DNA of 64,000 nucleotides. Source: Bacteroidota bacterium. GTDB lineage: Bacteria > Bacteroidota > Bacteroidia > Chitinophagales > Chitinophagaceae. Shown in pieces: positions 53,026-61,850 of the stretch. A program made the position numbers and the translations under genes. A model generated the notes under the pieces. That model made no database searches, was not told the origin of the DNA, and saw only the letters and a program-made list of their open reading frames with translations. Each line of letters opens with the position of its first letter. Position 1 is the stretch's first letter. The stretch covers positions 1 through 64,000 of the forward strand of contig CANJPH010000001.1 in assembly GCA_947476145.1 (NCBI GenBank), given 5' to 3'.

Positions 53026-53415
53026 ATGAAATCGATATTCGTTGCCACATTACTTGTTTTTGGTATGTTTAGTTGTAAAGCACAAACACCACAAGCAGAT
53101 ATCACTAAAGTTTTAAAATTTACCAATGACAATTTTGACATGGGTAAAATTACCACAGGAAAACCTACTGAGTTTAATGTTGATATACAAAATATAAGTG
53201 CTGCTCCAGTTACGCTCGATAATGTAATGGTTGGTTGTGGTTGCACAACACCTAAATACACTAAAGGTCAGGTGATTGCTCCAGGTGAACATGCCTCGGT
53301 ATTGCTAGGTTTTAATGGAAGCGCTGTGGGTGCATTTTCGAAAGTAGCCACTATCTTTTTTTCGGGTAACCTCACTAAACAAGTTAGTTTCCATGGGGAA
53401 GGGGTTCAACAATAA
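53026..53415 (+). CDS. DUF1573 lipoprotein
   Basis: This 129-residue protein has a lipoprotein signal (MKSIFVATLLVFGMFSCKAQ) and one DUF1573 domain, an immunoglobulin-like fold. FDMGKITTGKPTEFNVDIQN and VMVGCGCTTPKYTKGQVIAPGE, with the paired cysteines CGC, are diagnostic. The function is unknown; the family is abundant in Bacteroidota envelopes. TAATTTTG at 53000-53007 is a -7-like box, so the ATG at 53026 is preferred over a TTG at 53005. Confidence 0.88.
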   Translation: MKSIFVATLLVFGMFSCKAQTPQADITKVLKFTNDNFDMGKITTGKPTEFNVDIQNISAAPVTLDNVMVGCGCTTPKYTKGQVIAPGEHASVLLGFNGSAVGAFSKVATIFFSGNLTKQVSFHGEGVQQ

Positions 53416-53438
53416 GCATTAATTACTTTATGTATAGG

Positions 53439-53466
53439 AAGGTCATCCAATGGGTGGCCTTTTTTA
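53439..53466 (+). terminator. Terminator after the DUF1573 gene
   Basis: AAGGTCA-CC pairs with GG-TGGCCTT around AATG, with one bulged T and one G-U pair, followed by a T-run. Confidence 0.8.
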
Positions 53467-53508
53467 TTGTAGGAATTAGCTCAAGCAAGCTTGGCTCATT
53501 TTGAACAC

Positions 53509-53536
53509 AAAAAAACCACGATAAATCGTGGTTTTT
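53509..53536 (-). terminator. tRNA-Ser terminator
   Basis: CCACGA and TCGTGG form a perfect stem around TAAA, flanked by A- and T-runs. On the minus strand it lies 8 nt after the tRNA CCA end. Confidence 0.88.
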
Positions 53537-53544
53537 GGACTGGT

Positions 53545-53632
<88 letters not shown>

Positions 53633-53744
53633 GCGGCAAATGTAGGTTAGGAAACCGAATTTTGCAAAAAATAATGTCTTTTTATTATCTACTACAAATC
53701 ACCTAATTAATTGACTACTAACTATCTTTACAAAAAAGTAGCAA

Positions 53745-55565
53745 TTGAAAGAACTATCGGCTTTAAATGTATTTTTCTGGAAATATCGGTTCCGATTTTT
53801 TACGGGTATCCTATTGGTAATTGCTACCAACTATTTAGCCGTATTGGCTCCACAAATCACGGGATATGTAGTTAGTTTGGTACAAGCCAAACTTCCAGGT
53901 GGGAAAGCAGTTTCCACTACTCATCAGGATGTGATTGTTTCGTTTATTTCTAAATTGAGTCTACACAACCAATTTAGTTTTGCCTCCTTAATTACTTTTT
54001 GCAGCATTACCATTTTAGCCTTGGCCATTATTAGGAGCGTTTTTATGTTTTTTATGCGTCAAACGATTATTGTAATGAGTAGGCATATTGAGTTTGATCA
54101 AAAAAATCAGGTATATGCTCATTATCAAAAACTAGATACTGAATTTTATAAAACACATAGTACTGGGGATTTAATGAATAGAATGTCCGAGGATGTGAGT
54201 AGAGTAAGAATGTACACTGGACCCTCTTTAATGTATTTGATTAATTTGATTTCATTAATTGGATTTTGTTTGTTTAATATGTTTAGTAAGGATGTTCGTT
54301 TAAGTTTATTTGTACTAGCCCCTTTACCAATATTAGCCATTACCATTTATATCGTCAATAGTATCATCAATAAAAAGAGTGAGCAGATCCAGGGGCAATT
54401 ATCAGACTTAACAACCAATGCACAAGAATCCTATTCGGGTATTCGTGTGATTAAATCCTTTGTTCAGGAATCTGCTATGTTGGGATTCTTTAAAAAAAAT
54501 AGCGAACTGTATCGTAAGAATGCAGTGAGTCTGGCTAGGGTAGAAGCTTTTTATACACCCACTATGTCATTAATGATTGGGTTAAGTACCTTATTAACTA
54601 TTTATTTGGGTGGCATGCAAGCTTATCAGGATCCAAGTAAAGTGGGGACGATTATTGAGTTTGTGATTTATATTAACATGCTTACTTTTCCTGTAAGTGC
54701 CATTGGTTGGACAGCGAGTATGATCCAAAGAGCTGCCGCCTCTCAAAAAAGATTAAATGAATTTTTATCTATTGAACCCTCCATTAAAACAAAAGCAAAC
54801 CCAATTGATTTAGAATTTGTGAAGGGTGCTATTGAATTTGAGAATGTTAATTTTACCTATGTACATTCAGGAATAAAAGCGCTAGTGAATTTTAATTTAA
54901 GTATTAAAGCAGGTCAAAAGGTTTTAATTCTTGGAAAAACTGGTTCAGGCAAATCATCTATTGCACAACTCATTACTAGAATGTATGATCCAACCAATGG
55001 TATGGTCAAAGTGGATGAGGTAAATATTAAAGATTTATCTGTACAAGCTTTACGTAAATCCATAGGCTATGTTCAACAGGATGTATTTTTGTTTAGTGAT
55101 TCAATACATAATAATATTCAATTTGGACTGGAGGCAGTTACACATAATGATGAAGTAATCCTTGCCACTAAAACAGCCAATGTATATAATGAAATAGAAC
55201 AACTTCCAAAGCAATTTGAGACCCTTATAGGAGAGCGTGGCACCACTTTGAGTGGTGGTCAAAAACAGCGAGTTTCCATTACTCGATCCATTATTAAGAA
55301 ACCTTCTATCTTTGTTTTCGACGATTGTTTGAGCGCAGTGGATGCCAAAACGGAACAATCTATTTTAAGTAGTTTGTCTAACTATATCCATGATAAAACC
55401 ACAATCTTTATAACACATCGTATTTTTTATAGCTTCAAATTTGATTTGATTGTCTATTTGGAAGACGGAAAAATAGCTGAAATGGGCACACACGAAAGCT
55501 TATTAGCTAAAAATGGCCTCTATGCCGAACTTTATCGTATTCAGCAAACCCATGAGCAACATTAA
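53745..55565 (+). CDS. ABC exporter half-transporter (MdlA/BmrC-like)
   Basis: This 606-residue protein has six membrane helices (about 15-320) and one ATPase domain (about 345-600), the layout of multidrug or lipid exporters. It has Walker A LGKTGSGKSSIAQL, signature LSGGQKQRV, and an H-loop in FITHR. Walker B reads FVFDDCLSAVD: an Asp replaces the usual catalytic Glu, as in the degenerate subunit of heterodimers such as BmrC or TM287. No partner gene is adjacent. The start is a TTG at 53745, forced by an in-frame TAG at 53739-53741. Confidence 0.88.
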   Translation: MKELSALNVFFWKYRFRFFTGILLVIATNYLAVLAPQITGYVVSLVQAKLPGGKAVSTTHQDVIVSFISKLSLHNQFSFASLITFCSITILALAIIRSVFMFFMRQTIIVMSRHIEFDQKNQVYAHYQKLDTEFYKTHSTGDLMNRMSEDVSRVRMYTGPSLMYLINLISLIGFCLFNMFSKDVRLSLFVLAPLPILAITIYIVNSIINKKSEQIQGQLSDLTTNAQESYSGIRVIKSFVQESAMLGFFKKNSELYRKNAVSLARVEAFYTPTMSLMIGLSTLLTIYLGGMQAYQDPSKVGTIIEFVIYINMLTFPVSAIGWTASMIQRAAASQKRLNEFLSIEPSIKTKANPIDLEFVKGAIEFENVNFTYVHSGIKALVNFNLSIKAGQKVLILGKTGSGKSSIAQLITRMYDPTNGMVKVDEVNIKDLSVQALRKSIGYVQQDVFLFSDSIHNNIQFGLEAVTHNDEVILATKTANVYNEIEQLPKQFETLIGERGTTLSGGQKQRVSITRSIIKKPSIFVFDDCLSAVDAKTEQSILSSLSNYIHDKTTIFITHRIFYSFKFDLIVYLEDGKIAEMGTHESLLAKNGLYAELYRIQQTHEQH

Positions 55566-55637
55566 AAATTATTAAAATCAAAATTTCCATTTTTCGAGCA
55601 ATTTGTATATTTTAGATAACTAAATGATATAAATAAT

Positions 55638-56159
55638 ATGGAGAACGAAAATTTTGATCAGCAGGAAAGAAAGATGGAAAGCGTTTTTAGCACAAGAATC
55701 CGAGCTGGTAAAAGAAGAACTTATTTTTTTGATGTAAGAGCTACCAGAGCCAATGATTATTTTGTAACCATCACTGAGAGTAGAAAACGTTTTGATAATA
55801 ATGGATATGATCGTCATAAGATTTTCTTATACAAAGAAGATTTCAATAAATTTTTAAAAGCAATTACAGAAGCAGTTGATTATGTAAAAACTGAACTCAT
55901 GCCAGATTTCGACTTTGATGCTTTTAATCACGAAGAATCTTATGATGCAGATGGCAATTATATAGGACAACCTGCACAAGAAAATAAAGCGGATGATACA
56001 GTAGCAGCTGCTACTGTAGTAACAGAAACCGTTCCAGAACCTGAACCCGAAGAAGATATAGATCCTTCTACAATCACGGAAAAGAAACCATTGGAAGCAA
56101 GAGATACACAAGCAAGCGAAGGCGATAATTTGAGCGGGGAAGCAGTAGACAAATGGTAA
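55638..56159 (+). CDS. DUF3276 protein (bacterial PUR-alpha domain)
   Basis: This 173-residue protein has an N-terminal PUR-like nucleic-acid-binding domain (about 12-95; VFSTRIRAGKRRTYFFDVRAT and YDRHKIFLYKEDFNKFLKAI). An acidic, low-complexity tail rich in Glu, Asp, Thr, Val and Ala follows. Bacterial relatives include Borrelia BpuR, which binds RNA and DNA. A regulatory or nucleoid role is inferred. The stop codon directly abuts the stop of the convergent GNAT gene (0 bp). Confidence 0.88.
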   Translation: MENENFDQQERKMESVFSTRIRAGKRRTYFFDVRATRANDYFVTITESRKRFDNNGYDRHKIFLYKEDFNKFLKAITEAVDYVKTELMPDFDFDAFNHEESYDADGNYIGQPAQENKADDTVAAATVVTETVPEPEPEEDIDPSTITEKKPLEARDTQASEGDNLSGEAVDKW

Positions 56160-56648
56160 TTACAATTCTTTAGTCATCCAAATATCACATCCACAATGTC
56201 CACTATTACCAAGTGGTTGTTGAATGTGCATGAAGCCTACATTTTCATAAATGGAAACAGCTTTTGAAAGTTCGGGCATGGATTCCAGGTAAACCTGTGT
56301 GTATCCATTTTGCTTTGCCCATTCCATAGATTTTAGCAATAATTGTTTACCTAATCCAGTGCCTCGTGCAGAAGACTTTAAGTATAATTTTACCAATTCG
56401 CAGGTACCAGTTGGTAAATTCTCAGTTGGGTAAATTCCACAACCGCCAACCAATTCATTATTAAGGATCGCTACAAAATAATAGGCACCAGAGGCTCTGA
56501 ATAATTCATATAAAGCATCGGTGGTTGGATCAAAATATACGGTACCTGGTTTATTTGCACCAAATTCAGTTAATGCATCACGTATCACTTTAGCTAAAGC
56601 AATATTATCAGTAGGTTCAATTGGACGTATTTGAATATCAGTAGCCAT
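56160..56648 (-). CDS. GNAT-family N-acetyltransferase
   Basis: This 162-residue acetyltransferase has the acetyl-CoA-binding motif LYLKSSARGTGLGKQLLLKSMEWA (R-G-x-G-x-G/K, about 92-105). VGGCGIYP and YLESMPELSKAVSIYENVGF follow the fold. The substrate is unknown. It lies 7 bp upstream of pgi on the minus strand in map order; pgi is transcribed first, so the pair pgi-GNAT is probably co-transcribed. Confidence 0.88.
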   Translation of the reverse strand: MATDIQIRPIEPTDNIALAKVIRDALTEFGANKPGTVYFDPTTDALYELFRASGAYYFVAILNNELVGGCGIYPTENLPTGTCELVKLYLKSSARGTGLGKQLLLKSMEWAKQNGYTQVYLESMPELSKAVSIYENVGFMHIQQPLGNSGHCGCDIWMTKEL

Positions 56649-56655
56649 TATTTTA

Positions 56656-58314
56656 TTACGCTTTCCTCCAAGCTTTAAATTGATTGATTAATCCATTGGT
56701 GGAAGCATCATGTCCTTTTACGGATTCATCGTTTCCTAATTCAGGTAAAATTTTATTAGCTAACTGTTTACCTAATTCTACACCCCATTGGTCAAAACTA
56801 AATATATTCCAAATAACCCCTTGCGTATAAATTTTATGCTCGTAACATGCAATTAAAAATCCTAAGGAAGTAGGCGTTACTTTCTTCATTAAGAAAGAAT
56901 TGGTTGGCTTATTACCAGCAAAAACTTTAAATGGAGCCAAGAAATCAATTTCTTTTTCGGATTTATTTGCAGCTGCTAATTCAGCAACCACTTCGTTTTG
57001 TGTTTTGCCATTTAACAAAGCTTCGGTTTGAGCAAAATAGTTACTTAGTAATTTTTCATGATGATCTCCAATTGGATGATGCGTTTGTGCCGGAGCAATA
57101 AAATCGCAAGGAATGACTAAAGTACCCTGATGAATTAATTGATAAAATGCATGTTGACCATTGGTACCTGGTTCTCCCCAAATTACAGGACCTGTTGCAT
57201 AGTTTACAGCGGTTCCTTTGCGGTCAATATATTTTCCATTGCTTTCCATATTGCCTTGTTGGAAATAGGCAGCAAATCGGTGCATGTATTGATCATAGGG
57301 TAAGATGGCCTCACTTTGTGCACCAAAGAAATTGGTATACCAAATTCCTAAAAGAGCCATCATCACTGGAATATTTTTATCGAAAGAAGTTTCTCTAAAA
57401 TGATTGTCAGCATCATGCGCTCCTTTTAATAAAGATTCAAAATTTTCATATCCAATGGTTAATGCAATGGATAAACCAATGGCACTCCATAATGAATATC
57501 TTCCACCCACCCAGTCCCAAAACTCAAACATGTTCTTACTACTAATACCAAATGCATTGACTGCTTTTTCATTGGTACTTAAAGCAATAAAATGGGTAGC
57601 AATATGTGCTTCCTCTTTAGCATGTTCTAAAAACCAAACGCGCGCTGTGTGAGCGTTGGTCATGGTTTCTTGTGTAGTAAAGGTTTTAGAAGCAATTAAG
57701 AATAAAGTTTCTTCAGCGTTTACTTTTTTTAATGTTTCTGCAATATGTGTCCCATCTACATTACTTACAAAATATACTTGAATGCCTTCTATCCAATAAG
57801 GTTTCAATGCTTCCGTTACCATCACTGGCCCTAAGTCACTCCCACCAATGCCAATATTTACAATGCTAGTAATTTTTTTACCAGTATATCCTGTATGTGC
57901 CCCACTATGAATAGACGCACAAAAGCTTTTCATTTGTCTTAATACGCGCTTAATTTCTGGCATTACATCTGCACCATCTACCAAAACTGGAGTATTTGAA
58001 AAATTTCTTAAGGCTGTATGTAATACCGCTCGATTTTCAGTTTCATTTATGGATTGTCCTGCAAATTGTGATTCAATGGCTTCTTTTAATGCACACTCAT
58101 TGGCTAATTGTAATAAAAGTTGCTTGGTTTTATCCGTGATGATATTCTTTGAGTAATCAAATAATAAATCGGGTGTTGAAATAGAGTAGGTATCAAATCT
58201 TTTTTCATCCGCAGCAAATAAATCACGCATATGCTTACGACTCATCTCGTCTTCAAAATGTTTTTTTAAAACAAACCAGGCCTGTGTCGTCGTTGGGTTA
58301 ATTCTTTCTAACAT
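56656..58314 (-). CDS. pgi: Glucose-6-phosphate isomerase
   Basis: This 552-residue cytoplasmic enzyme interconverts glucose 6-phosphate and fructose 6-phosphate. [18 protein letters not shown] (about 152-169), the phosphate site [13 protein letters not shown] (about 209-221), [16 protein letters not shown] and the C-terminal [14 protein letters not shown] with catalytic Lys/His/Glu positions are canonical. Length matches E. coli Pgi (549). It precedes the GNAT gene by 7 bp and follows the threonine aldolase by 33 bp on the same strand. Confidence 0.97.
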   Translation of the reverse strand: MLERINPTTTQAWFVLKKHFEDEMSRKHMRDLFAADEKRFDTYSISTPDLLFDYSKNIITDKTKQLLLQLANECALKEAIESQFAGQSINETENRAVLHTALRNFSNTPVLVDGADVMPEIKRVLRQMKSFCASIHSGAHTGYTGKKITSIVNIGIGGSDLGPVMVTEALKPYWIEGIQVYFVSNVDGTHIAETLKKVNAEETLFLIASKTFTTQETMTNAHTARVWFLEHAKEEAHIATHFIALSTNEKAVNAFGISSKNMFEFWDWVGGRYSLWSAIGLSIALTIGYENFESLLKGAHDADNHFRETSFDKNIPVMMALLGIWYTNFFGAQSEAILPYDQYMHRFAAYFQQGNMESNGKYIDRKGTAVNYATGPVIWGEPGTNGQHAFYQLIHQGTLVIPCDFIAPAQTHHPIGDHHEKLLSNYFAQTEALLNGKTQNEVVAELAAANKSEKEIDFLAPFKVFAGNKPTNSFLMKKVTPTSLGFLIACYEHKIYTQGVIWNIFSFDQWGVELGKQLANKILPELGNDESVKGHDASTNGLINQFKAWRKA

Positions 58315-58347
58315 GTCTTCTTCTTATTATTATGAGTGCTTTATTAA

Positions 58348-59361
58348 TTATAATGAATTGATGATATCAATTGTTTTTGCTAAATCGGATTCAGTGATAT
58401 CTAAATGAAATACAAATCTTACTTGAGTAGGGGTCATGGCAATTGCTAAAATCCCTTTTTCTTTTAAAGTATCGGCTAAGCTTGTAGCGGTATACTTTCC
58501 ACCAATGTTGGAAATAACAATATTGGTTTCAACAGGTAGTATGGAATTTACAAAATCCTTTTTAGCCAACACTTCACTTAGCTGTAAAGCATTTTTATGA
58601 TCATCTGCCAAGCGATCAATATGATGATCCAATGCATAAATTCCAGCTGCTGCTAAATAACCCGCTTGTCTCATTCCGCCGCCAAACACTTTTCTCCATC
58701 GACGTGCTTTTTTGATAAAATGGGCAGACCCCAATAAAACACTTCCAACAGGAGCCCCTAAGCCCTTACTTAAACATATAGAAATTGAATCAAATATACT
58801 TCCATAATCTATGGCTGCTTCTTGTTTATGTACGATGGCATTAAATATACGCGCGCCATCTAAGTGTAAGGCTAAATGATGTGTTTGTGCTACTTTTTTT
58901 ATGGCTTTAAAATCATCAAAATCATAGCAAGCGCCACCACCTCTGTTACTCGTATTCTCTAAACTGATTAAACTGGAAATGGGTTTATGAACGTCCTCAG
59001 GATTGATACCTGCTAAAATCTTTTCAGCGGTGAGTCTTCCACGGTCTCCCTGTAGTAGCTTTACGGAACAACCTGAATTAAAAGCAATTCCACCCCCTTC
59101 GTATTGATAAATATGAGATAATTCGTCACAAATCACTTCGTCTCCTGCCTGCGTATGGGTTTTAATGGCCAATTGATTGGTCATAGTGCCTGTTGGACAA
59201 AATAAGCCAGCTTCCATGCCAAATTTAGCAGCTGTAATTCTTTCTAAGGAGTTGATACTTGTATCTTCTCCAAATACATCATCACCAACTGGAGCGGATT
59301 GCATAAATGCTAACATTCCAGGTGTTGGTCTAGTGACGGTATCGGATCGGTAGTCAATCAT
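58348..59361 (-). CDS. Low-specificity L-threonine aldolase
   Basis: This 337-residue PLP enzyme splits L-threonine or allo-threonine into glycine and acetaldehyde. It has IDYRSDTVTRPTPGML at the N-terminus and DEVICDELSHIYQYEGGG (about 96), LENTSNRGGGACYDF and LHLDGARIFNA. ISICLSKGLGAPVGSVLLGS holds the PLP-lysine (about 197), and RRWRKVFGGGMRQAGYLAAA follows. It heads the minus-strand run aldolase-pgi-GNAT and diverges from sigA; TTGTCCCCAA (59424-59433) lies in its upstream region. Confidence 0.93.
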   Translation of the reverse strand: MIDYRSDTVTRPTPGMLAFMQSAPVGDDVFGEDTSINSLERITAAKFGMEAGLFCPTGTMTNQLAIKTHTQAGDEVICDELSHIYQYEGGGIAFNSGCSVKLLQGDRGRLTAEKILAGINPEDVHKPISSLISLENTSNRGGGACYDFDDFKAIKKVAQTHHLALHLDGARIFNAIVHKQEAAIDYGSIFDSISICLSKGLGAPVGSVLLGSAHFIKKARRWRKVFGGGMRQAGYLAAAGIYALDHHIDRLADDHKNALQLSEVLAKKDFVNSILPVETNIVISNIGGKYTATSLADTLKEKGILAIAMTPTQVRFVFHLDITESDLAKTIDIINSL

Positions 59362-59423
59362 ATGGCGAAGATAATTCGGGAGGGGGGATTATCCTTAAAA
59401 ATATGGGTTAAAATGATGAATTA

Positions 59424-59433
59424 TTGTCCCCAA
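59424..59433 (-). promoter_or_regulatory. TTGGGGACAA motif, copy on minus strand
   Basis: The plus strand reads TTGTCCCCAA, the exact reverse complement of TTGGGGACAA at 59494-59503. The two copies form a 10-bp inverted repeat 60 bp apart in the gap between the threonine aldolase and sigA. Confidence 0.5.
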
Positions 59434-59484
59434 ACTGAGGTAAATTTGGCCAGAAAACCTGCTTTAAGTCCTTAATAATCAATA

Positions 59485-59516
59485 TTTGTAAAATTGGGGA
59501 CAAAATATTACCTTTG
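59485..59516 (+). promoter_or_regulatory. sigA promoter with embedded TTGGGGACAA
   Basis: TTTG (59485-59488), a 20-bp spacer and TACCTTTG (59509-59516) match the Bacteroidota primary promoter perfectly. TTGGGGACAA (59494-59503) fills the middle of the spacer, a position where a bound protein would block or modulate polymerase. The leader would be about 57 nt. Confidence 0.85.
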
Positions 59517-59579
59517 CAGACTGGCAACACTAAACTATTTTGGTGTTTCCTACGTTATATACTTAAATAAATTCATTGC

Positions 59580-60437
59580 ATGAGGCAGCTTAAAATTGCT
59601 ACACAGATTACCAACAGAGATTCTCAGGCGGTTGAAAAGTACTTACAAGAGATTTCTAAGATTTCAATGATCAATCCTGAAAGGGAAACGACCTTAGCGC
59701 AACAAATAAAAATGGGTGACCAACGCGCTTTAGATGAATTGGTGCAAGCCAATTTACGTTTCGTGGTTTCCGTTGCTAAACAATATCAACATCAGGGCTT
59801 GTCTTTGAGTGATTTAATTAATGAGGGTAATTTAGGTTTAATTAAGGCAGCACAACGTTTTGATGAAACCAAGGGATTCAAATTCATTTCATACGCTGTA
59901 TGGTGGATTCGTCAATCTATATTACAGGCTTTGGCAGAACAAGGTCGTTTGGTTCGTTTGCCACAAAATAAAATTGGCACTTATAATAAGGCTAACAAGG
60001 CTTATATGGCATTTGAACAAGAACATGAGCGTGAACCTTCTACGGAGGAGCTAGCAGGTATCTTAGAAATGTCTGAAACCGAAATAAACAATATCTTCCA
60101 ATCTAATACACGTCATACTTCATTAGATGCTCCAGTTCATGAAGCAGAAGATGTTGCAATGGGTGATTTACTTCAAGGGGGCGATGATACAGACGAAGAT
60201 GTGATGAAAGATTCTTTAAGAGAGGAAATTCGTCGTGTACTTAAGTCGTTGAGTCCTAGAGAGGCAGAGATTGTTAACGCTTATTTTGGTTTAGATGGAG
60301 AAAATGGAGTTACCATTGAGCAAATAGGGATTAAATACGATTTAACTAAAGAGAGAATTAGACAAATTAAAGAACGTGCTATTAAACGTCTACAAAAGGC
60401 AAGATATAGCAATGCGTTAAAAGCTTATTTGGGCTAA
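59580..60437 (+). CDS. sigA: Primary sigma factor (RpoD/SigA, Bacteroidota short form)
   Basis: This 285-residue sigma-70 directs housekeeping transcription. It lacks region 1.1. Region 1.2 (DSQAVEKYLQEISKISMINP) and 2.1-2.4 (NLRFVVSVAKQYQHQGLSLS, then LINEGNLGLIKAAQRF, then FISYAVWWIRQSILQALAEQ) come first. Region 3, and region 4.2 with the HTH VTIEQIGIKYDLTKERIRQIK, follow. Such short forms recognise TTTG/TANNTTTG promoters, the pattern seen before many genes here, including its own. It has its own promoter and terminator. Confidence 0.96.
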   Translation: MRQLKIATQITNRDSQAVEKYLQEISKISMINPERETTLAQQIKMGDQRALDELVQANLRFVVSVAKQYQHQGLSLSDLINEGNLGLIKAAQRFDETKGFKFISYAVWWIRQSILQALAEQGRLVRLPQNKIGTYNKANKAYMAFEQEHEREPSTEELAGILEMSETEINNIFQSNTRHTSLDAPVHEAEDVAMGDLLQGGDDTDEDVMKDSLREEIRRVLKSLSPREAEIVNAYFGLDGENGVTIEQIGIKYDLTKERIRQIKERAIKRLQKARYSNALKAYLG

Positions 60438-60453
60438 TTATTAACAATATCAT

Positions 60454-60496
60454 AAAAAGCCCCAACGATCGCAAAGATTTGTCGGGGCTTTTTTTT
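60454..60496 (+). terminator. sigA terminator
   Basis: AAAAAGCCCC (60454-60463) pairs with GGGGCTTTTT (60484-60493) around a 20-nt loop, followed by T. It separates sigA from trxB. Confidence 0.88.
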
Positions 60497-60537
60497 AACT
60501 ATTTTTGAAGCGATTTAAAGTATATAAATAAGAAAAA

Positions 60538-61473
60538 ATGGAAACAGAAAAAGTAAGCATACTCATTATAGGTTCAGGTCCTGCCGGTTATACAGCTGCA
60601 ATATATGCAGCAAGAGCAAATATGAAACCACTTTTATATCAAGGGATTCAACCAGGTGGCCAATTAACCATTACGACAGAAGTGGAAAACTATCCTGGAT
60701 TTCCAGATGGTATTCAAGGTCCAGAAATGATGGTGAATTTTGAAAAACAAGCTGCACGTATGGGTACTGACATTCGTTATGGCTTAGCCACTAAAGTTGA
60801 TTTTAGTGGAGCCGTAAAGAAAGTTTGGATTGACGATGAAAAAATTATTGAAGCGGATGCTGTTATCATTTCAACAGGTGCAAGTGCAAAATGGTTGGGT
60901 ATACCAAGTGAAGAACGCTTAAATGGTTTTGGTGTAAGTGCTTGTGCCGTTTGTGATGGGTTCTTTTTTAAAGGTAAAGAAGTGGCAATAGTAGGTGCAG
61001 GGGATACGGCTGCCGAAGAAGCACATTATTTATCTAAGATGTGTACACAAGTACATATGATTGTAAGAAAAGATCAAATGCGTGCAAGTAAGGTAATGCA
61101 GGATCGTGTTTTGAATACGCCTAATATTAAAGTATATTTTAATTCAGAGACGGACGAAATTTTAGGAGAAAAATCAGTACAAGCAGTTCGTATCAAGAAT
61201 AATAAAACCAATGAATTGCATGAAATTCCAGTGAGTGCATTCTTTGTAGCCATTGGCCACACGCCCAATAGTGATATTTTCAAAGACTATTTAACAATGG
61301 ACGAAACCGGTTATATTTTAACAACGCCTGGCACCACTAAAACAAATGTGGAAGGTGTATTTGCTTCAGGTGATGTGCAAGATAAAAATTATCGTCAAGC
61401 GGTTACGGCTGCAGGCAGTGGATGTATGGCTGCTTTAGATGCAGAGCGTTACTTAACTGCGAAAGGTCACTAA
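60538..61473 (+). CDS. trxB: Thioredoxin reductase
   Basis: This 311-residue FAD enzyme passes electrons from NADPH to thioredoxin. ILIIGSGPAGYTAAIYAARA (FAD site, about 8-27), the redox CAVCDG (about residues 138-143), VAIVGAGDTAAEEAHYLSK (NADPH site, about 151) and the C-terminal GVFASGDVQDKNYRQAVTAAGSG are canonical. It follows sigA across a terminator and precedes folB by 1 bp, so trxB-folB are probably co-transcribed. Confidence 0.97.
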   Translation: METEKVSILIIGSGPAGYTAAIYAARANMKPLLYQGIQPGGQLTITTEVENYPGFPDGIQGPEMMVNFEKQAARMGTDIRYGLATKVDFSGAVKKVWIDDEKIIEADAVIISTGASAKWLGIPSEERLNGFGVSACAVCDGFFFKGKEVAIVGAGDTAAEEAHYLSKMCTQVHMIVRKDQMRASKVMQDRVLNTPNIKVYFNSETDEILGEKSVQAVRIKNNKTNELHEIPVSAFFVAIGHTPNSDIFKDYLTMDETGYILTTPGTTKTNVEGVFASGDVQDKNYRQAVTAAGSGCMAALDAERYLTAKGH

Positions 61474-61474
61474 T

Positions 61475-61849
61475 ATGTCAAATAATATCATGACCATACA
61501 ATTAAATAATATACAATTTTATGGGTATCATGGTTTATACAAGGAAGAACAAAAAGTAGGTAACAATTTTATTGTAAACTTATCCATTGAGTTTGTTCCT
61601 GTCAATCATAAAATCACTTCTATTAGCGAGACCATTGATTATGTTCAAGTATACCATTTGGTAAATGCAAGAATGCAGATAACAACCCCTTTATTAGAAA
61701 CTATTGTAGGGGATATTGCAGATTCAATTTTTGAAAAATTCTCAATGGCTCAAAAAGTAAATATTCAAATTACTAAAGAAAAAGTTTACATCAATACTTT
61801 AAACGGCAATATGTCTGTTGCCTTATCTAGAACAAGAGCAGCTTTATAA
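61475..61849 (+). CDS. folB: Dihydroneopterin aldolase
   Basis: This 124-residue enzyme of folate synthesis converts dihydroneopterin to 6-hydroxymethyl-dihydropterin. IQFYGYHGLYKEEQKVGNNFIVNL (substrate Glu region, about 11-34), SISETIDYVQVYHLV and INIQ-like VNIQITKEK (catalytic Lys, about 100) are typical. An internal ATG at 61490 is an alternative start. It converges with the MATE gene, 1 bp between stops. Confidence 0.93.
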   Translation: MSNNIMTIQLNNIQFYGYHGLYKEEQKVGNNFIVNLSIEFVPVNHKITSISETIDYVQVYHLVNARMQITTPLLETIVGDIADSIFEKFSMAQKVNIQITKEKVYINTLNGNMSVALSRTRAAL

Positions 61850-61850
61850 T

